64,000 nucleotides of DNA from Bacillus subtilis (GTDB lineage: Bacteria; Bacillota; Bacilli; Bacillales; Bacillaceae_C), in assembly GCF_008764245.1 (NCBI RefSeq), contig NZ_VTQV01000004.1, forward strand, positions 114,104-178,103, read 5' to 3'. The notes below the pieces were generated by a model that was not told where the DNA came from, did not search any database, and was given only the letters and a program-made list of their open reading frames with translations. The position numbers and the translations under genes were made by a program. This document shows, one piece after another, positions 36,432 to 44,683 of the stretch. Every line of letters starts with the position of its first letter. Positions within the stretch are counted from its first letter, which is position 1.

Positions 36432-37535
36432 ATGACAGCTAGATTTGTTCTGCAGAATGTAAAAATGATCGACGGCAACTCTGTAGATATAGTTGTAGAA
36501 GATAAAAAAATAGTCGAGATTGGTCCACCAGGTACTGGTGTTGGCGGAACCATCATTGATTATAAACATCGAGCTTATGTTTCCAGTGGTTGGATTGATA
36601 TGCATGTCCATGCTTTTCCAGAATTCGACCCATATGGAGACAATATTGACGAGATTGGTTATAAAACCGGGGTCACAACCATTATAGATGCTGGCAGCAC
36701 AGGGGCTGATCGGATCCATGACTTAGTTCGTCATTCTAAAGAGTCGAAAACGAATGTATTTGCCTTCCTCAATATTTCGCGGATTGGATTAAAGCGAATT
36801 GATGAGTTATCAGATTTATCCTTGCTAAATGAAGATGATTTAAAAAGAGCGGTTGCAGAAAACAAAGATTTTATCGTCGGTCTTAAGGCTAGGATCAGCA
36901 AAAGTGTCGTTGGTGACAATGGGGTAGAGCCGTTAAAAATAGCACGTACATTTTCTGAGGATACAGATTTACCGCTCATGGTTCATATTGGATCAGGTCC
37001 TCCAAATATTAATGATGTATTGGATTTGCTAAAGAAAAACGATGTGATTACCCATTATTTGAATGGAAAATCCAATAATTTATTTGACGAAACAGGAAAA
37101 CCACTCCCTAAGTTTCTTGAGGCCATCAATCGTGGGGTTCATTTAGATGTAGGTCATGGGAATGCAAGCTTTTCTTTCAAGATCGCAGAACAAGCGAAAG
37201 AATACGATATCCACTTTAATACAATTAGTACAGATATCTATCGGAAAAATCGTCTGCATGGACCTGTTTACAATATGGCCAGTATCTTAACAAAATTTTT
37301 ATATTTGGGCTATCCATTAAAAGAGATTATTGAAGCTGTAACGGTTCATGCTGCAAGCTGGTTAAACAAGCCTGCTCTTGGCCGGATTTCAAAAGGAGAT
37401 ATCGCCAATCTGACCTTATTTTCAGTAGAAGATGAGGCGGTCGATTTAATCGATTCTGAAGGAGAAAAGCGTAAGGCAGAGCAAAAAATTGTCGTAAAAG
37501 GAGTGGTGATCAATGGCGAATACATTGAATGCTAA
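36432..37535 (+). CDS. Amidohydrolase/deacetylase (EF_0837-like)
   Basis: A 367-residue metal-dependent hydrolase of the amidohydrolase superfamily. The HxH motif is in WIDMHVHAFPEFDP near residue 60, the bridging Lys in IVGLKARIS near residue 155, further His ligands in LMVHIGSGPP and LDVGHGNASF, and the catalytic Asp in TISTDIYRK. Relatives include enzymes that hydrolyse acetyl-(R)-mandelate in vitro, with natural substrates unknown. First gene of a six-gene cassette; here it may remove an acyl group from an N-acylated amino sugar acid. It overlaps the next gene by 23 bp. Confidence 0.88.
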   Translation: MTARFVLQNVKMIDGNSVDIVVEDKKIVEIGPPGTGVGGTIIDYKHRAYVSSGWIDMHVHAFPEFDPYGDNIDEIGYKTGVTTIIDAGSTGADRIHDLVRHSKESKTNVFAFLNISRIGLKRIDELSDLSLLNEDDLKRAVAENKDFIVGLKARISKSVVGDNGVEPLKIARTFSEDTDLPLMVHIGSGPPNINDVLDLLKKNDVITHYLNGKSNNLFDETGKPLPKFLEAINRGVHLDVGHGNASFSFKIAEQAKEYDIHFNTISTDIYRKNRLHGPVYNMASILTKFLYLGYPLKEIIEAVTVHAASWLNKPALGRISKGDIANLTLFSVEDEAVDLIDSEGEKRKAEQKIVVKGVVINGEYIEC

Positions 37536-38619
37536 GTATGGTTTAAAAAGAGTAATCAACGCAAGTGGGAGAATGAGCATTTTAGGCGTTTCTGCTCCTA
37601 GCGACACTGTAATGGAAGCGATGAAAATCGGTGGCCAGAATTATGTTGAAATGGCCGATTTAGTAGATAAAGCAGGAGAACATATTGCCGGGCTCCTTCA
37701 CTCAGAAGCAGCGGTCGTTGTCAACTCCGCTTCCAGTGGAATTGCTCTTTCTGTCGCCGCGATTGTAACCGAAGGGAAGCGCCGAAAAAGCGAAAAACTT
37801 CACCAAGAGGCGATTCAAAAGAATGAAATCATTATGCTAAAAGGCCATAACGTACAGTATGGTGCACCGGTAGAAACAATGGTTGCTCTCGGCGGTGGAA
37901 AGCTTGTTGAAGTTGGCTATGCCAATGAAGGGAAAGCGGAGCATATCGCGGATGCCATTACTGAAAATACTGCGGCTATACTATTTGTAAAATCGCATCA
38001 CGCCGTACAAAAAAATATGATTTCAGTAGAAGAGGCCTGGGAAGTGGCACAAGCAAATCATGTACCATTGATCGTGGATGCAGCAGCGGAAGAGGATTTG
38101 AAAAAATACGTCCAGATCTCTGATTTAGCCATTTATAGCGGCTCAAAAGCGATTGAAGGTCCAACATCTGGAATTGTGGCCGGAAAGAAAGAATATATCG
38201 AAGCGGTAAAAGTACAATTACATTATATTGGTAGAAGTATGAAGGTCGGAAAGGAAAGTACCTTTGGCTTGTTACAAGCATTGGATGAGTATTTTGTCAA
38301 AAAAGATCACAGCGAAGAAGAAAAAGCAAGCCTGCAAGTGCTTAAATCACTTGAATCCATCGACGGGGTAAATGTAACGATTGTTCAGGATGAAGCTGGG
38401 CGTGCCATTTTTAGAGCACGAATTCAAATTGACCCTACCGTTACAGGAACAACAGCGAAAGAGGTAAATGACAAGCTGCGAAATGGGGACATCGCGATCT
38501 ATACTCGGGATTACGGCATTCGCCAAGGCTTCTTCGATATTGACCCTCGTCCATTGCAAGGGGATGACATTTATGTCATTGAAGCGGAATTAAAGGCCAT
38601 TTTAGGAGGAATAAAATAA
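37513..38619 (+). CDS. dgaE: DgaE-family PLP-dependent ammonia lyase
   Basis: A 368-residue SelA-related, fold-type-I PLP enzyme. The cofactor Lys is in AIYSGSKAIEGPTSG near residue 213, preceded by the PLP-binding Asp in PLIVDAAAEEDL. DgaE of Salmonella converts D-glucosaminate-6-phosphate to 2-keto-3-deoxy-6-phosphogluconate and ammonia; this is the same family, next to a DgaF-type aldolase, as in Enterococcus (EF_0838/0839). Because the uptake protein here is not a PTS, the substrate may be the unphosphorylated acid. Ribosome site AAAAGGAGTGG. Confidence 0.85.
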   Translation: MANTLNAKYGLKRVINASGRMSILGVSAPSDTVMEAMKIGGQNYVEMADLVDKAGEHIAGLLHSEAAVVVNSASSGIALSVAAIVTEGKRRKSEKLHQEAIQKNEIIMLKGHNVQYGAPVETMVALGGGKLVEVGYANEGKAEHIADAITENTAAILFVKSHHAVQKNMISVEEAWEVAQANHVPLIVDAAAEEDLKKYVQISDLAIYSGSKAIEGPTSGIVAGKKEYIEAVKVQLHYIGRSMKVGKESTFGLLQALDEYFVKKDHSEEEKASLQVLKSLESIDGVNVTIVQDEAGRAIFRARIQIDPTVTGTTAKEVNDKLRNGDIAIYTRDYGIRQGFFDIDPRPLQGDDIYVIEAELKAILGGIK

Positions 38620-39371
38620 TGACGATCGAAAAACGTTTTTATCAAGATCGAGTCGCTTTAAATGTATTAGCCAATAGTATTGAGAATGCAAGAGAAGTTT
38701 TTGAAGCAGCGGAAGGACATGTGTTAGTTGGAGTGCTTTCAAAAGATTATCCAACAGTGGAGAAAGCTGTCACTGCCATGAAGGCATATGGAGCAGCGAT
38801 TGATGATGCCGTTTCGATCGGATTAGGCGCGGGTGATAATAAGCAGGCAGCCGTTGTTGCTGAAATTGCTAAATATTATCCTGGCTCCCATATTAATCAA
38901 GTTTTCCCAGCAGTCGGAGCAACGCGAGCTAATTTAGCACAAAAAGAAAGTTGGATTAATTCTCTTGTCTCACCAACAGGTAAAGTGGGATATGTGAATA
39001 TCTCCACTGGTCCGATTAGTGCCGGAATAAGTGAGTCGGCCATTGTTCCGATCAAGGCTGCTATTGCACTCGTTCGTGATATGGGCGGAAATGCCTTGAA
39101 ATACTTCCCTATGAAAGGATTAAAACATGAAGACGAGTTTCGTGCCGTTGCCAAAGCTTGTGGTGAGGAAGGATTTGCCTTAGAACCAACTGGCGGTATT
39201 GACTTGGATAACTTTTCCCAAATTTTAGAAATTGCTCTAGAAGCAAAAGTGCCTAAAATTATTCCCCATGTATATTCCTCCATAATTAATAGTGAAACGG
39301 GGAAAACAAATGAGGAAGATGTTAGGAAACTACTAATGATCACAAAAAAATTAGTTGATCAATATGCCTAA
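38619..39371 (+). CDS. dgaF: 2-keto-3-deoxy-phosphogluconate aldolase, DgaF family
   Basis: A 250-residue aldolase of the EF_0839/DgaF family, unrelated in detail to Eda but a TIM barrel. The likely Schiff-base Lys is in GGNALKYFPMKGL near residue 165, and EPTGGIDLDNF near residue 190 forms the phosphate side. Product: pyruvate and glyceraldehyde-3-phosphate. Its ATG overlaps the preceding TAA by one base (TAATG), so translation is coupled. Confidence 0.87.
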   Translation: MTIEKRFYQDRVALNVLANSIENAREVFEAAEGHVLVGVLSKDYPTVEKAVTAMKAYGAAIDDAVSIGLGAGDNKQAAVVAEIAKYYPGSHINQVFPAVGATRANLAQKESWINSLVSPTGKVGYVNISTGPISAGISESAIVPIKAAIALVRDMGGNALKYFPMKGLKHEDEFRAVAKACGEEGFALEPTGGIDLDNFSQILEIALEAKVPKIIPHVYSSIINSETGKTNEEDVRKLLMITKKLVDQYA

Positions 39372-40377
39372 AAAAATAATTGCATTTGGAGAAGTAATGA
39401 TGCGTTTGCAAGTGCCAGGTTACGAATTACTGGCACAAGCAAATACCTTACAATACTCCTTTTCAGGCACGGGAGTAAACGTTGCTTCTGCCATGACAAA
39501 GCTTGGGCATGATGGGTATCTTGTGACAAAGTTGCCAGATAATCCTTTAGGTGATGCCGCGATTTCCTTCCTGCAGCGCTTAGGAATTGGGAAAGGCTTC
39601 ATTTCCAGAGGCGGAAAATATATTGGGATGTATTTTCTTGAAAATGGCTTTGGACAGCGTTCGAGTCGAGTAACATATACAAATCGCCTCGAGAGCACCT
39701 TTAATACGGCGGATATCTCCGATTATGATGTAGATTTGATTGCAGAACATGCAGATGTGATCCACTTTTGCGGCATTACGCTTGCGATGACAGATAAAGT
39801 CCGTGAGAGCATGAAGGTTCTAGCCAAAAAAGTAAAAGAAAAAGGTGGGATTGTTTGCTTCGACTGTAATTATCGTCCTTCCTTATGGGACGGAGGCTAT
39901 GCAGAAGCTAAGCCTCATTATGAGGACATGCTCTCATTAGCTGATATCGTCATGATGAATGAAAAAGATGCGCTATATATTTTAGGTATGAAAACGGAGA
40001 GAGTCACAAGAGAGGAACAGCTTCAAGACCTCATTCCGAAAGTAGCGGAAAAGTACAACATTCAAACAATTGCCGGAACACATCGTGGAATTAACAAAGA
40101 CAATACCCATTCTTTACTTGGTTACATGTATAAAGATCGGACATTTGCATTTTCAGAGAAGATGACCTTTTCCGTATATGATAGAATTGGTGCTGGTGAT
40201 GCTTATACTAGCGGAATTCTGCATGGTGAATTATCTGGCTTTTCACCTGAAAAAACGGTTCAGTTTGCAGCATCTGCAGGTATGCTAGCATGTACCATTG
40301 TTGGGGATACCCCGATGTCAACAGAAGCGGAAATTCTATCAGCAATGTCAGGAATGATTGAAGACATAAAAAGATAA
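39364..40377 (+). CDS. PfkB-family sugar kinase, probable 2-keto-3-deoxygluconate kinase
   Basis: A 337-residue kinase with the two PfkB signatures, FSGTGVNVASAMTKLG near residue 33 and DRIGAGDAYTSGILHG near residue 275. The layout (IAFGEVMMRLQVPGYE at the start, NYRPSLWD in the middle) is that of KDG kinases. In this cassette it would supply the 6-phosphate that the aldolase needs. It overlaps dgaF by 8 bp; the ATG at 39364 is used rather than the TTG at 39355. Confidence 0.87.
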   Translation: MPKKIIAFGEVMMRLQVPGYELLAQANTLQYSFSGTGVNVASAMTKLGHDGYLVTKLPDNPLGDAAISFLQRLGIGKGFISRGGKYIGMYFLENGFGQRSSRVTYTNRLESTFNTADISDYDVDLIAEHADVIHFCGITLAMTDKVRESMKVLAKKVKEKGGIVCFDCNYRPSLWDGGYAEAKPHYEDMLSLADIVMMNEKDALYILGMKTERVTREEQLQDLIPKVAEKYNIQTIAGTHRGINKDNTHSLLGYMYKDRTFAFSEKMTFSVYDRIGAGDAYTSGILHGELSGFSPEKTVQFAASAGMLACTIVGDTPMSTEAEILSAMSGMIEDIKR

Positions 40378-40393
40378 AGGTAGGAGATTGGGA

Positions 40394-41104
40394 ATGAATG
40401 TTAATAGAAAAAAAGGGCCGTTGTATTTACAAATTAAGGAGATTTTGAAGGATCGTATCCTACATGGTGTGTACGCGATTAACAAAAACATTCCCTCCGA
40501 ACCTCAATTAGAAAAAGAATTTAATGTAAGCAAAATTACTATAAGAAATGCCATTAATGAACTTGTACAAGAAGGCTATCTTGAGAAAAAAAGTGGTAAA
40601 GGGACGAAAGTGATTGCCAATGTTTCGAATGCAAAACTTTCAAAGGGCAAGCGTTTTACTGAAATTTTAGTAGAAGAAGGTCACAACATTACAAAAGAGA
40701 TTATAAGCTTGAAAAAGGTTACATTGTCTCCGGAAACGCTACTCTATTCTTTATTTGGGGAACAATGCCTACAAATTGACCGGATTTACCGATTGGATCA
40801 TGAACCCTATATTTACTTCACACACTATATTTTACTTGACCTCACAGAAGAGGAATTAAAAGATACTCAGATTAATTCTTTGTACCGTTTTTTGGAGGAA
40901 AATAATATTCGCCTGGAGTCATTTCGGGATGAGTTCACGGTTTCATCGGCACCTAAACATATTTGTGAAACGTTAAAAATAGAAGAAAATACAGCGATCT
41001 TAAAAAGAATTCGCCACTCCTATGATGAAGAGGGAAATGTATTGGAATATAGTGAAGGATATTATAACACAACCAAACAAAACTACATTGTCACCTATGA
41101 ATGA
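40394..41104 (+). CDS. GntR-family regulator (HutC/UTRA type)
   Basis: A 236-residue repressor. The winged helix-turn-helix spans residues 8-70 (PSEPQLEKEFNVSKITIRNA, then GKGTKV), followed by a UTRA effector-binding domain ending LEYSEGYYNTTKQNY. It lies between the catabolic genes and the permease, so it most likely senses a pathway intermediate such as a sugar-acid phosphate. The ATG at 40394 follows GTAGGAGATT; the TTG at 40388 is inside that region. Confidence 0.88.
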   Translation: MNVNRKKGPLYLQIKEILKDRILHGVYAINKNIPSEPQLEKEFNVSKITIRNAINELVQEGYLEKKSGKGTKVIANVSNAKLSKGKRFTEILVEEGHNITKEIISLKKVTLSPETLLYSLFGEQCLQIDRIYRLDHEPYIYFTHYILLDLTEEELKDTQINSLYRFLEENNIRLESFRDEFTVSSAPKHICETLKIEENTAILKRIRHSYDEEGNVLEYSEGYYNTTKQNYIVTYE

Positions 41105-41174
41105 AGCAACATTTTACAGCAAAGATATTTACTCACGAACGTGCAAACGGTTCCGTTAGAGGGGAGAAAACAAC

Positions 41175-42503
41175 ATGAATCTATATCTACTTGGGATTAC
41201 AATCATCTCCATTGTCATTGTGATTTTAGGAGTGTCATGGTGGAAATGGCATGCATTTATAAGTTTAACTGTCGCTAGCTTATTTTTAGCGGTGTTTTCC
41301 GGACTACAAATGGACGAGATCGTCGGCGCTTATGAAAAAGGTGTTGGCGATGTACTCGGACATCTTATCGGGATATTAGCATTGGGAACGATCTTAGGAA
41401 AGATGATGTCTGATTCCGGCGCAGGCATGCAGGTAGCGGACTTCTTTATCAAAAAGTTTGGTAAAAATAAGCTTCCATGGGCGATGCTGCTGTCCGGGTT
41501 TATTATCGGGATTCCTGTATTCTTTGAGGTTGGGTTAGTAATCTTACTTCCTTTAGTGATTTCCATTCGGAAAACAACCAAGCAAAACATCTTATTAATC
41601 GGAATTCCAGTGCTAGCCGGTCTATCGATTGTACATGGATTAGTCCCTCCTCATCCAGGTGCGATGACAGCGATTGGCATTTATGACGCAAATATGGGAC
41701 GTGTTCTGCTTTACTCCTTAATCATTGCTTTTCCAACAGCAGTCATTGCAGGACCTATATTCTCAAAATGGATTCATAAACGGGTGATTCCGGCGAATGA
41801 GCCAGAACTCATTCGCGTGGAGGCAAAGGCAGCCAAAGCTTTACCAAGCACAGGAGTTTCATTCTTGATCATTTTATTACCTGTTATCTTAATGGCTTTC
41901 ACTGTCCTTGCACCCTATATTCCGTTACCAGGGCTTGTTGAGAAAATCCTCATGTTTATTGGAAGTCCTGTTATTGCCTTATTAATTTCATGTTTTGCAG
42001 CTTACTATTTCTTAGGATTCCGTCAGGGAATGGATAAAACGTTAATCAAGAAATTAACCGACGAGTGCCTGTTGCCATTGGCTTCGATCATCCTGATCAT
42101 CGGCGCTGGCGGTGGATTTAAGCAAATTCTCATTGACAGCGGTGTCGGTACGGCCATCGCCACGATGTCTGAACAAATTTCCTTATCCCCTATCGTCCTT
42201 GCATTCTTAGTTGCAGGCTTAATCCGAGTTGCAACTGGTTCAGCAACCGTGGCATTGACAACAGCAGCCGGAATTGTCTCTCCAGTTGTGGCAAATATGA
42301 CAGGTGTGAATTTAGAATTACTTGTTATTGCAACAGGAGCGGGTTCTTTAATGTTATCGCATGTCAATGATGCTGGCTTCTGGCTTGTCAAGGAATACAT
42401 GGGGTTAACGGTCAAGGAAACATTCAAAACATGGACAGTGATGGAAACCATCCTTGCCTTTGTTGCATTTGGATTAGTACTAATTTTGAATATCTTTATT
42501 TAA
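41175..42503 (+). CDS. GntP-family sugar acid:H+ symporter
   Basis: A 442-residue membrane protein of the gluconate permease family with about twelve spans. Family stretches: GIPVFFEVGLVILLPL near residue 115, GLVPPHPGAMTAI near residue 155, and IRVATGSATVALTTAAGI near residue 350. Members move gluconate, KDG-like acids or glucosaminate by proton symport, releasing an unphosphorylated substrate. It closes the cassette, 70 bp after the regulator, and is followed by a strong terminator. Confidence 0.9.
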   Translation: MNLYLLGITIISIVIVILGVSWWKWHAFISLTVASLFLAVFSGLQMDEIVGAYEKGVGDVLGHLIGILALGTILGKMMSDSGAGMQVADFFIKKFGKNKLPWAMLLSGFIIGIPVFFEVGLVILLPLVISIRKTTKQNILLIGIPVLAGLSIVHGLVPPHPGAMTAIGIYDANMGRVLLYSLIIAFPTAVIAGPIFSKWIHKRVIPANEPELIRVEAKAAKALPSTGVSFLIILLPVILMAFTVLAPYIPLPGLVEKILMFIGSPVIALLISCFAAYYFLGFRQGMDKTLIKKLTDECLLPLASIILIIGAGGGFKQILIDSGVGTAIATMSEQISLSPIVLAFLVAGLIRVATGSATVALTTAAGIVSPVVANMTGVNLELLVIATGAGSLMLSHVNDAGFWLVKEYMGLTVKETFKTWTVMETILAFVAFGLVLILNIFI

Positions 42504-42559
42504 AAAAACGTATAGTTTACAGAACATGAAAAATAGGCTGAGATAACTTGTCCTAAATC

Positions 42560-42608
42560 AAGAAAAAGAGTGAAATAGAACGTGTTCCATCTCACTCTTT
42601 TTCTTTTA
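42560..42608 (+). terminator. Terminator after the GntP cassette
   Basis: AAGAAAAAGAGTGA and its complement form a 14-bp stem that ends in TTTTTCTTTT. Confidence 0.85.
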
Positions 42609-42697
42609 TCGTTTACCATTCTGGGTCCAATAACTTCCTTGAAACACACTTATGGCACATACGGACTTAATCATCAAAATAGAAAGGACCAAACTAA

Positions 42698-42752
42698 TGA
42701 TGTGCACCCCAAGAGTTAGAATTGGTTGGTCTAACTTTTGGGGTGCACATCA
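42698..42752. repeat. Head-to-head pair of IS3-like ends
   Basis: TGATGTGCACCCCAA(G/A)AGTTAGA on the left and its complement on the right form a 23-bp inverted repeat (one mismatch) with a 9-base loop. TG...GTGCACCCC followed by AAGTTAGA is, from memory, the terminal repeat type of IS150-group IS3 elements. No transposase lies between, so this is an empty pair of ends or a miniature element. Confidence 0.6.
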
Positions 42753-42818
42753 ATTAGCAGCCCTCCTCCGCTCTTGAATTTATTTGTTGGCATTATACGC
42801 TTCGGCTACTCATAATCT

Positions 42819-43520
42819 TTATCCCAAACTTGTCAATAAAACCATAATTCCATTCGTGATACCGTGGATCAAAATCGATGGCCAAATCGAGTTGGTTCGT
42901 TCATATGCTAAAGCTAAAAGGATACCACCAAAGAAATTAACGGGCATGGCATTATATGTTGGTATATGAATTATTGTAAAGATGGCCGAGCTAAGTGTAA
43001 TCGCTCCAATAAAGCCTACGCGTGTACGTAACCAGCGATATATAAATCCGCGATAAAAAATTTCTTCGTAGATTGGTGAGATCACTGCGGCGGAGATAAA
43101 GGCAATGAGAACCGTAAAAAAAGTTATGTTTTGCCGCATTGCCTCGGTTTTGCTGTTCTCCCACGTATTTCCGATAAAACTAGTTAGTACCATAATGATC
43201 ACGGCACCAATCATAAAGATCAGAGAAAATAGAACAATGATTTTCCAATCCTTCACAGCGAATGTTTTTATCCCCACTTCACTCCAAGAAAGTTTTTGGG
43301 GACGAAGAGCAATAAAATAAACGCCCAAAACGAGAACAACTGCGATTGTGAATCCCATTAATGTCCCGGCATATAAGTCATGATCAAGCCAGCGAGAATA
43401 CATTGGGTGAACAACGAATTTAATACACCCAATGACAATGACAAATTCAAGCAACATTAATAATATGAATTCTTTCATACCCCAACGGTCTTGTTCTTTC
43501 CAGTTTTGCTTCATTTCCAT
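42819..43520 (-). CDS. CPBP-family intramembrane glutamic protease
   Basis: A 233-residue membrane protein with about six spans. The conserved CPBP motifs are all present: SPIYEEIFYRGFIYRWLR (EExxxR) near residue 148, FTIIHIPTYN (FxxxH) near residue 180, and ILIHGITNGIM near residue 218. Members cut substrates within the membrane or act in peptide maturation and immunity. It is divergent from a MerR regulator whose probable site lies in its promoter. Confidence 0.88.
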   Translation of the reverse strand: MEMKQNWKEQDRWGMKEFILLMLLEFVIVIGCIKFVVHPMYSRWLDHDLYAGTLMGFTIAVVLVLGVYFIALRPQKLSWSEVGIKTFAVKDWKIIVLFSLIFMIGAVIIMVLTSFIGNTWENSKTEAMRQNITFFTVLIAFISAAVISPIYEEIFYRGFIYRWLRTRVGFIGAITLSSAIFTIIHIPTYNAMPVNFFGGILLALAYERTNSIWPSILIHGITNGIMVLLTSLG

Positions 43521-43554
43521 TCGTCATCCCTCTTCCTATATATGGTATAATCCA

Positions 43555-43585
43555 AATATATTAGATGACGTAACGTCACCTGCAA
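43555..43585 (-). promoter_or_regulatory. MerR-type promoter of the CPBP gene
   Basis: On the minus strand TTGCAG (43580-43585) and TATATT (43555-43560) are separated by 19 bp, and the palindrome TGACGTTACGTCA (43566-43578) fills the centre of the spacer. Overlong 19-bp spacers with a central palindrome are the hallmark of MerR-activated promoters. Confidence 0.65.
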
Positions 43586-43608
43586 GCTTTTTTCAGGAGG
43601 GAATGGAA

Positions 43609-44331
43609 ATGAAACGATGGACGACTGGGGAAGTGTCTAAACAGCGAAATATATCCATTCGCACACTTCGCTATTATGACCAAATTCATCTCCTTACGCC
43701 AAGTTTTAGGGATGAAAACGGAAAGCGATATTATTCGGAAGAGGATTTATTTCAATTAGAAAAAATACTTATTCTAAAATCCCTTTCACTTCCATTGGAA
43801 AATATTCGCGATATATTAGACAAACTATCCTATAAGCAAATCCTAATTTCCCACTTCAATTACCTGCAAGAACAACTTTCGAAACTACAAACAAGTATTT
43901 CTAATACGGCTTCATTAATTAATATGATTGATTTGGATGAATCATTGTCTTGGGAACGTGTCTCCGAACTTGTTCAAAATTCCCCTAACTCAAAAAAATG
44001 GATTGACTATTTTCAAGAAGATGAAAAGGCCTTCTTACAAAAGACCATTCCAAACCTCAGTCACAATGATAAGACAACACAACAATATATTTCATTGTTA
44101 CGACGAATTGAATGGTGTATAAAACACAATATTAAGCCAGAATCAGACGAAGGTTTTCAAATTGCGTCTGAGTTAATCGAAATATCAAATGATCATTTTC
44201 AAGGAGACACAAAATTGGAAGAGAAATTCTGGGAGGTCAGAAAGCTACCTGCCGAGGAAACAGGGCTATATCCGATTTCGGAAGATGTACTGGAGTTTGT
44301 GGAACGTTGTATCGCTTATGTCACAACCTAA
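43609..44331 (+). CDS. MerR-family transcriptional regulator
   Basis: A 240-residue regulator. The N-terminal 70 residues are the MerR DNA-binding domain (WTTGEVSKQRNISIRTLRYYD, then the second wing with SEEDLFQLEKILILKSL), followed by a coiled-coil dimer helix around residues 80-105 and a C-terminal helical effector domain of the TipAS-like type (KKWIDYFQEDEKAFLQK). The ATG at 43609 follows TCAGGAGGG at ideal distance. The frame is open much further upstream across the CPBP start, without support. Confidence 0.88.
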   Translation: MKRWTTGEVSKQRNISIRTLRYYDQIHLLTPSFRDENGKRYYSEEDLFQLEKILILKSLSLPLENIRDILDKLSYKQILISHFNYLQEQLSKLQTSISNTASLINMIDLDESLSWERVSELVQNSPNSKKWIDYFQEDEKAFLQKTIPNLSHNDKTTQQYISLLRRIEWCIKHNIKPESDEGFQIASELIEISNDHFQGDTKLEEKFWEVRKLPAEETGLYPISEDVLEFVERCIAYVTT

Positions 44332-44448
44332 GCACAGTTCATACATGGTCGGTGCATAGCATCTTATAACCACTTTTCCTTCGTGCGATGCGGATTCGGG
44401 GAAGCTTTCCTTGTGCTCGAAGGCTGCGCCGCCTCGAACTTTCGACGC

Positions 44449-44525
44449 ACAGGATGTGCTCGGCGTTGCTGACAGGACGTCAGCGTAGTCGCCGACGGGT
44501 CCTTTTTATCCTCCTTTTTGAACAC
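44449..44525 (+). repeat. Interspersed repeat family B, full copy
   Basis: Runs from ACAGGATGTGCTCGGCGTTG through GACAGGACGTCAGCGTAG to TCCTCCTTTTTGAACAC. Inner GCTGACAGGACGTCAGC is a hairpin. It follows the merR stop after about 115 bp (44332-44448), which contains another GC-rich palindromic stretch (GGCTGCGCCGCC) but no gene. The duplicated 83-bp segment starts six bases later. Confidence 0.65.
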
Positions 44526-44530
44526 GCACT

Positions 44531-44613
44531 TAAATAGAACCGAATAGATATAACTCCATTATTATTTTATTTTTTATATAATTGCAATGTTTTATATGGA
44601 AAATTATGAAAAA
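44531..44613 (+). repeat. 83-bp duplicated AT-rich segment, copy 2
   Basis: Near-identical to 36080-36162 on the same strand. Here it directly precedes the second CPBP gene and adjoins a family B repeat. Confidence 0.8.
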
Positions 44614-44683
44614 ATCGAAACTATAGATTTGGTTGATGCGTAATATATATCAATACCACATTCAAAAAGAAAGGAGCATTCAA

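Noticed and set aside
41140..41165. Catabolite (cre) site before the GntP gene
   Set aside because: TGCAAACGGTTCCG differs from the cre consensus at three key positions and is not palindromic enough.
43546..43551. TATAAT as -10 box of merR
   Set aside because: No reasonable -35 element lies 16-19 bp upstream; kept only as a possibility.
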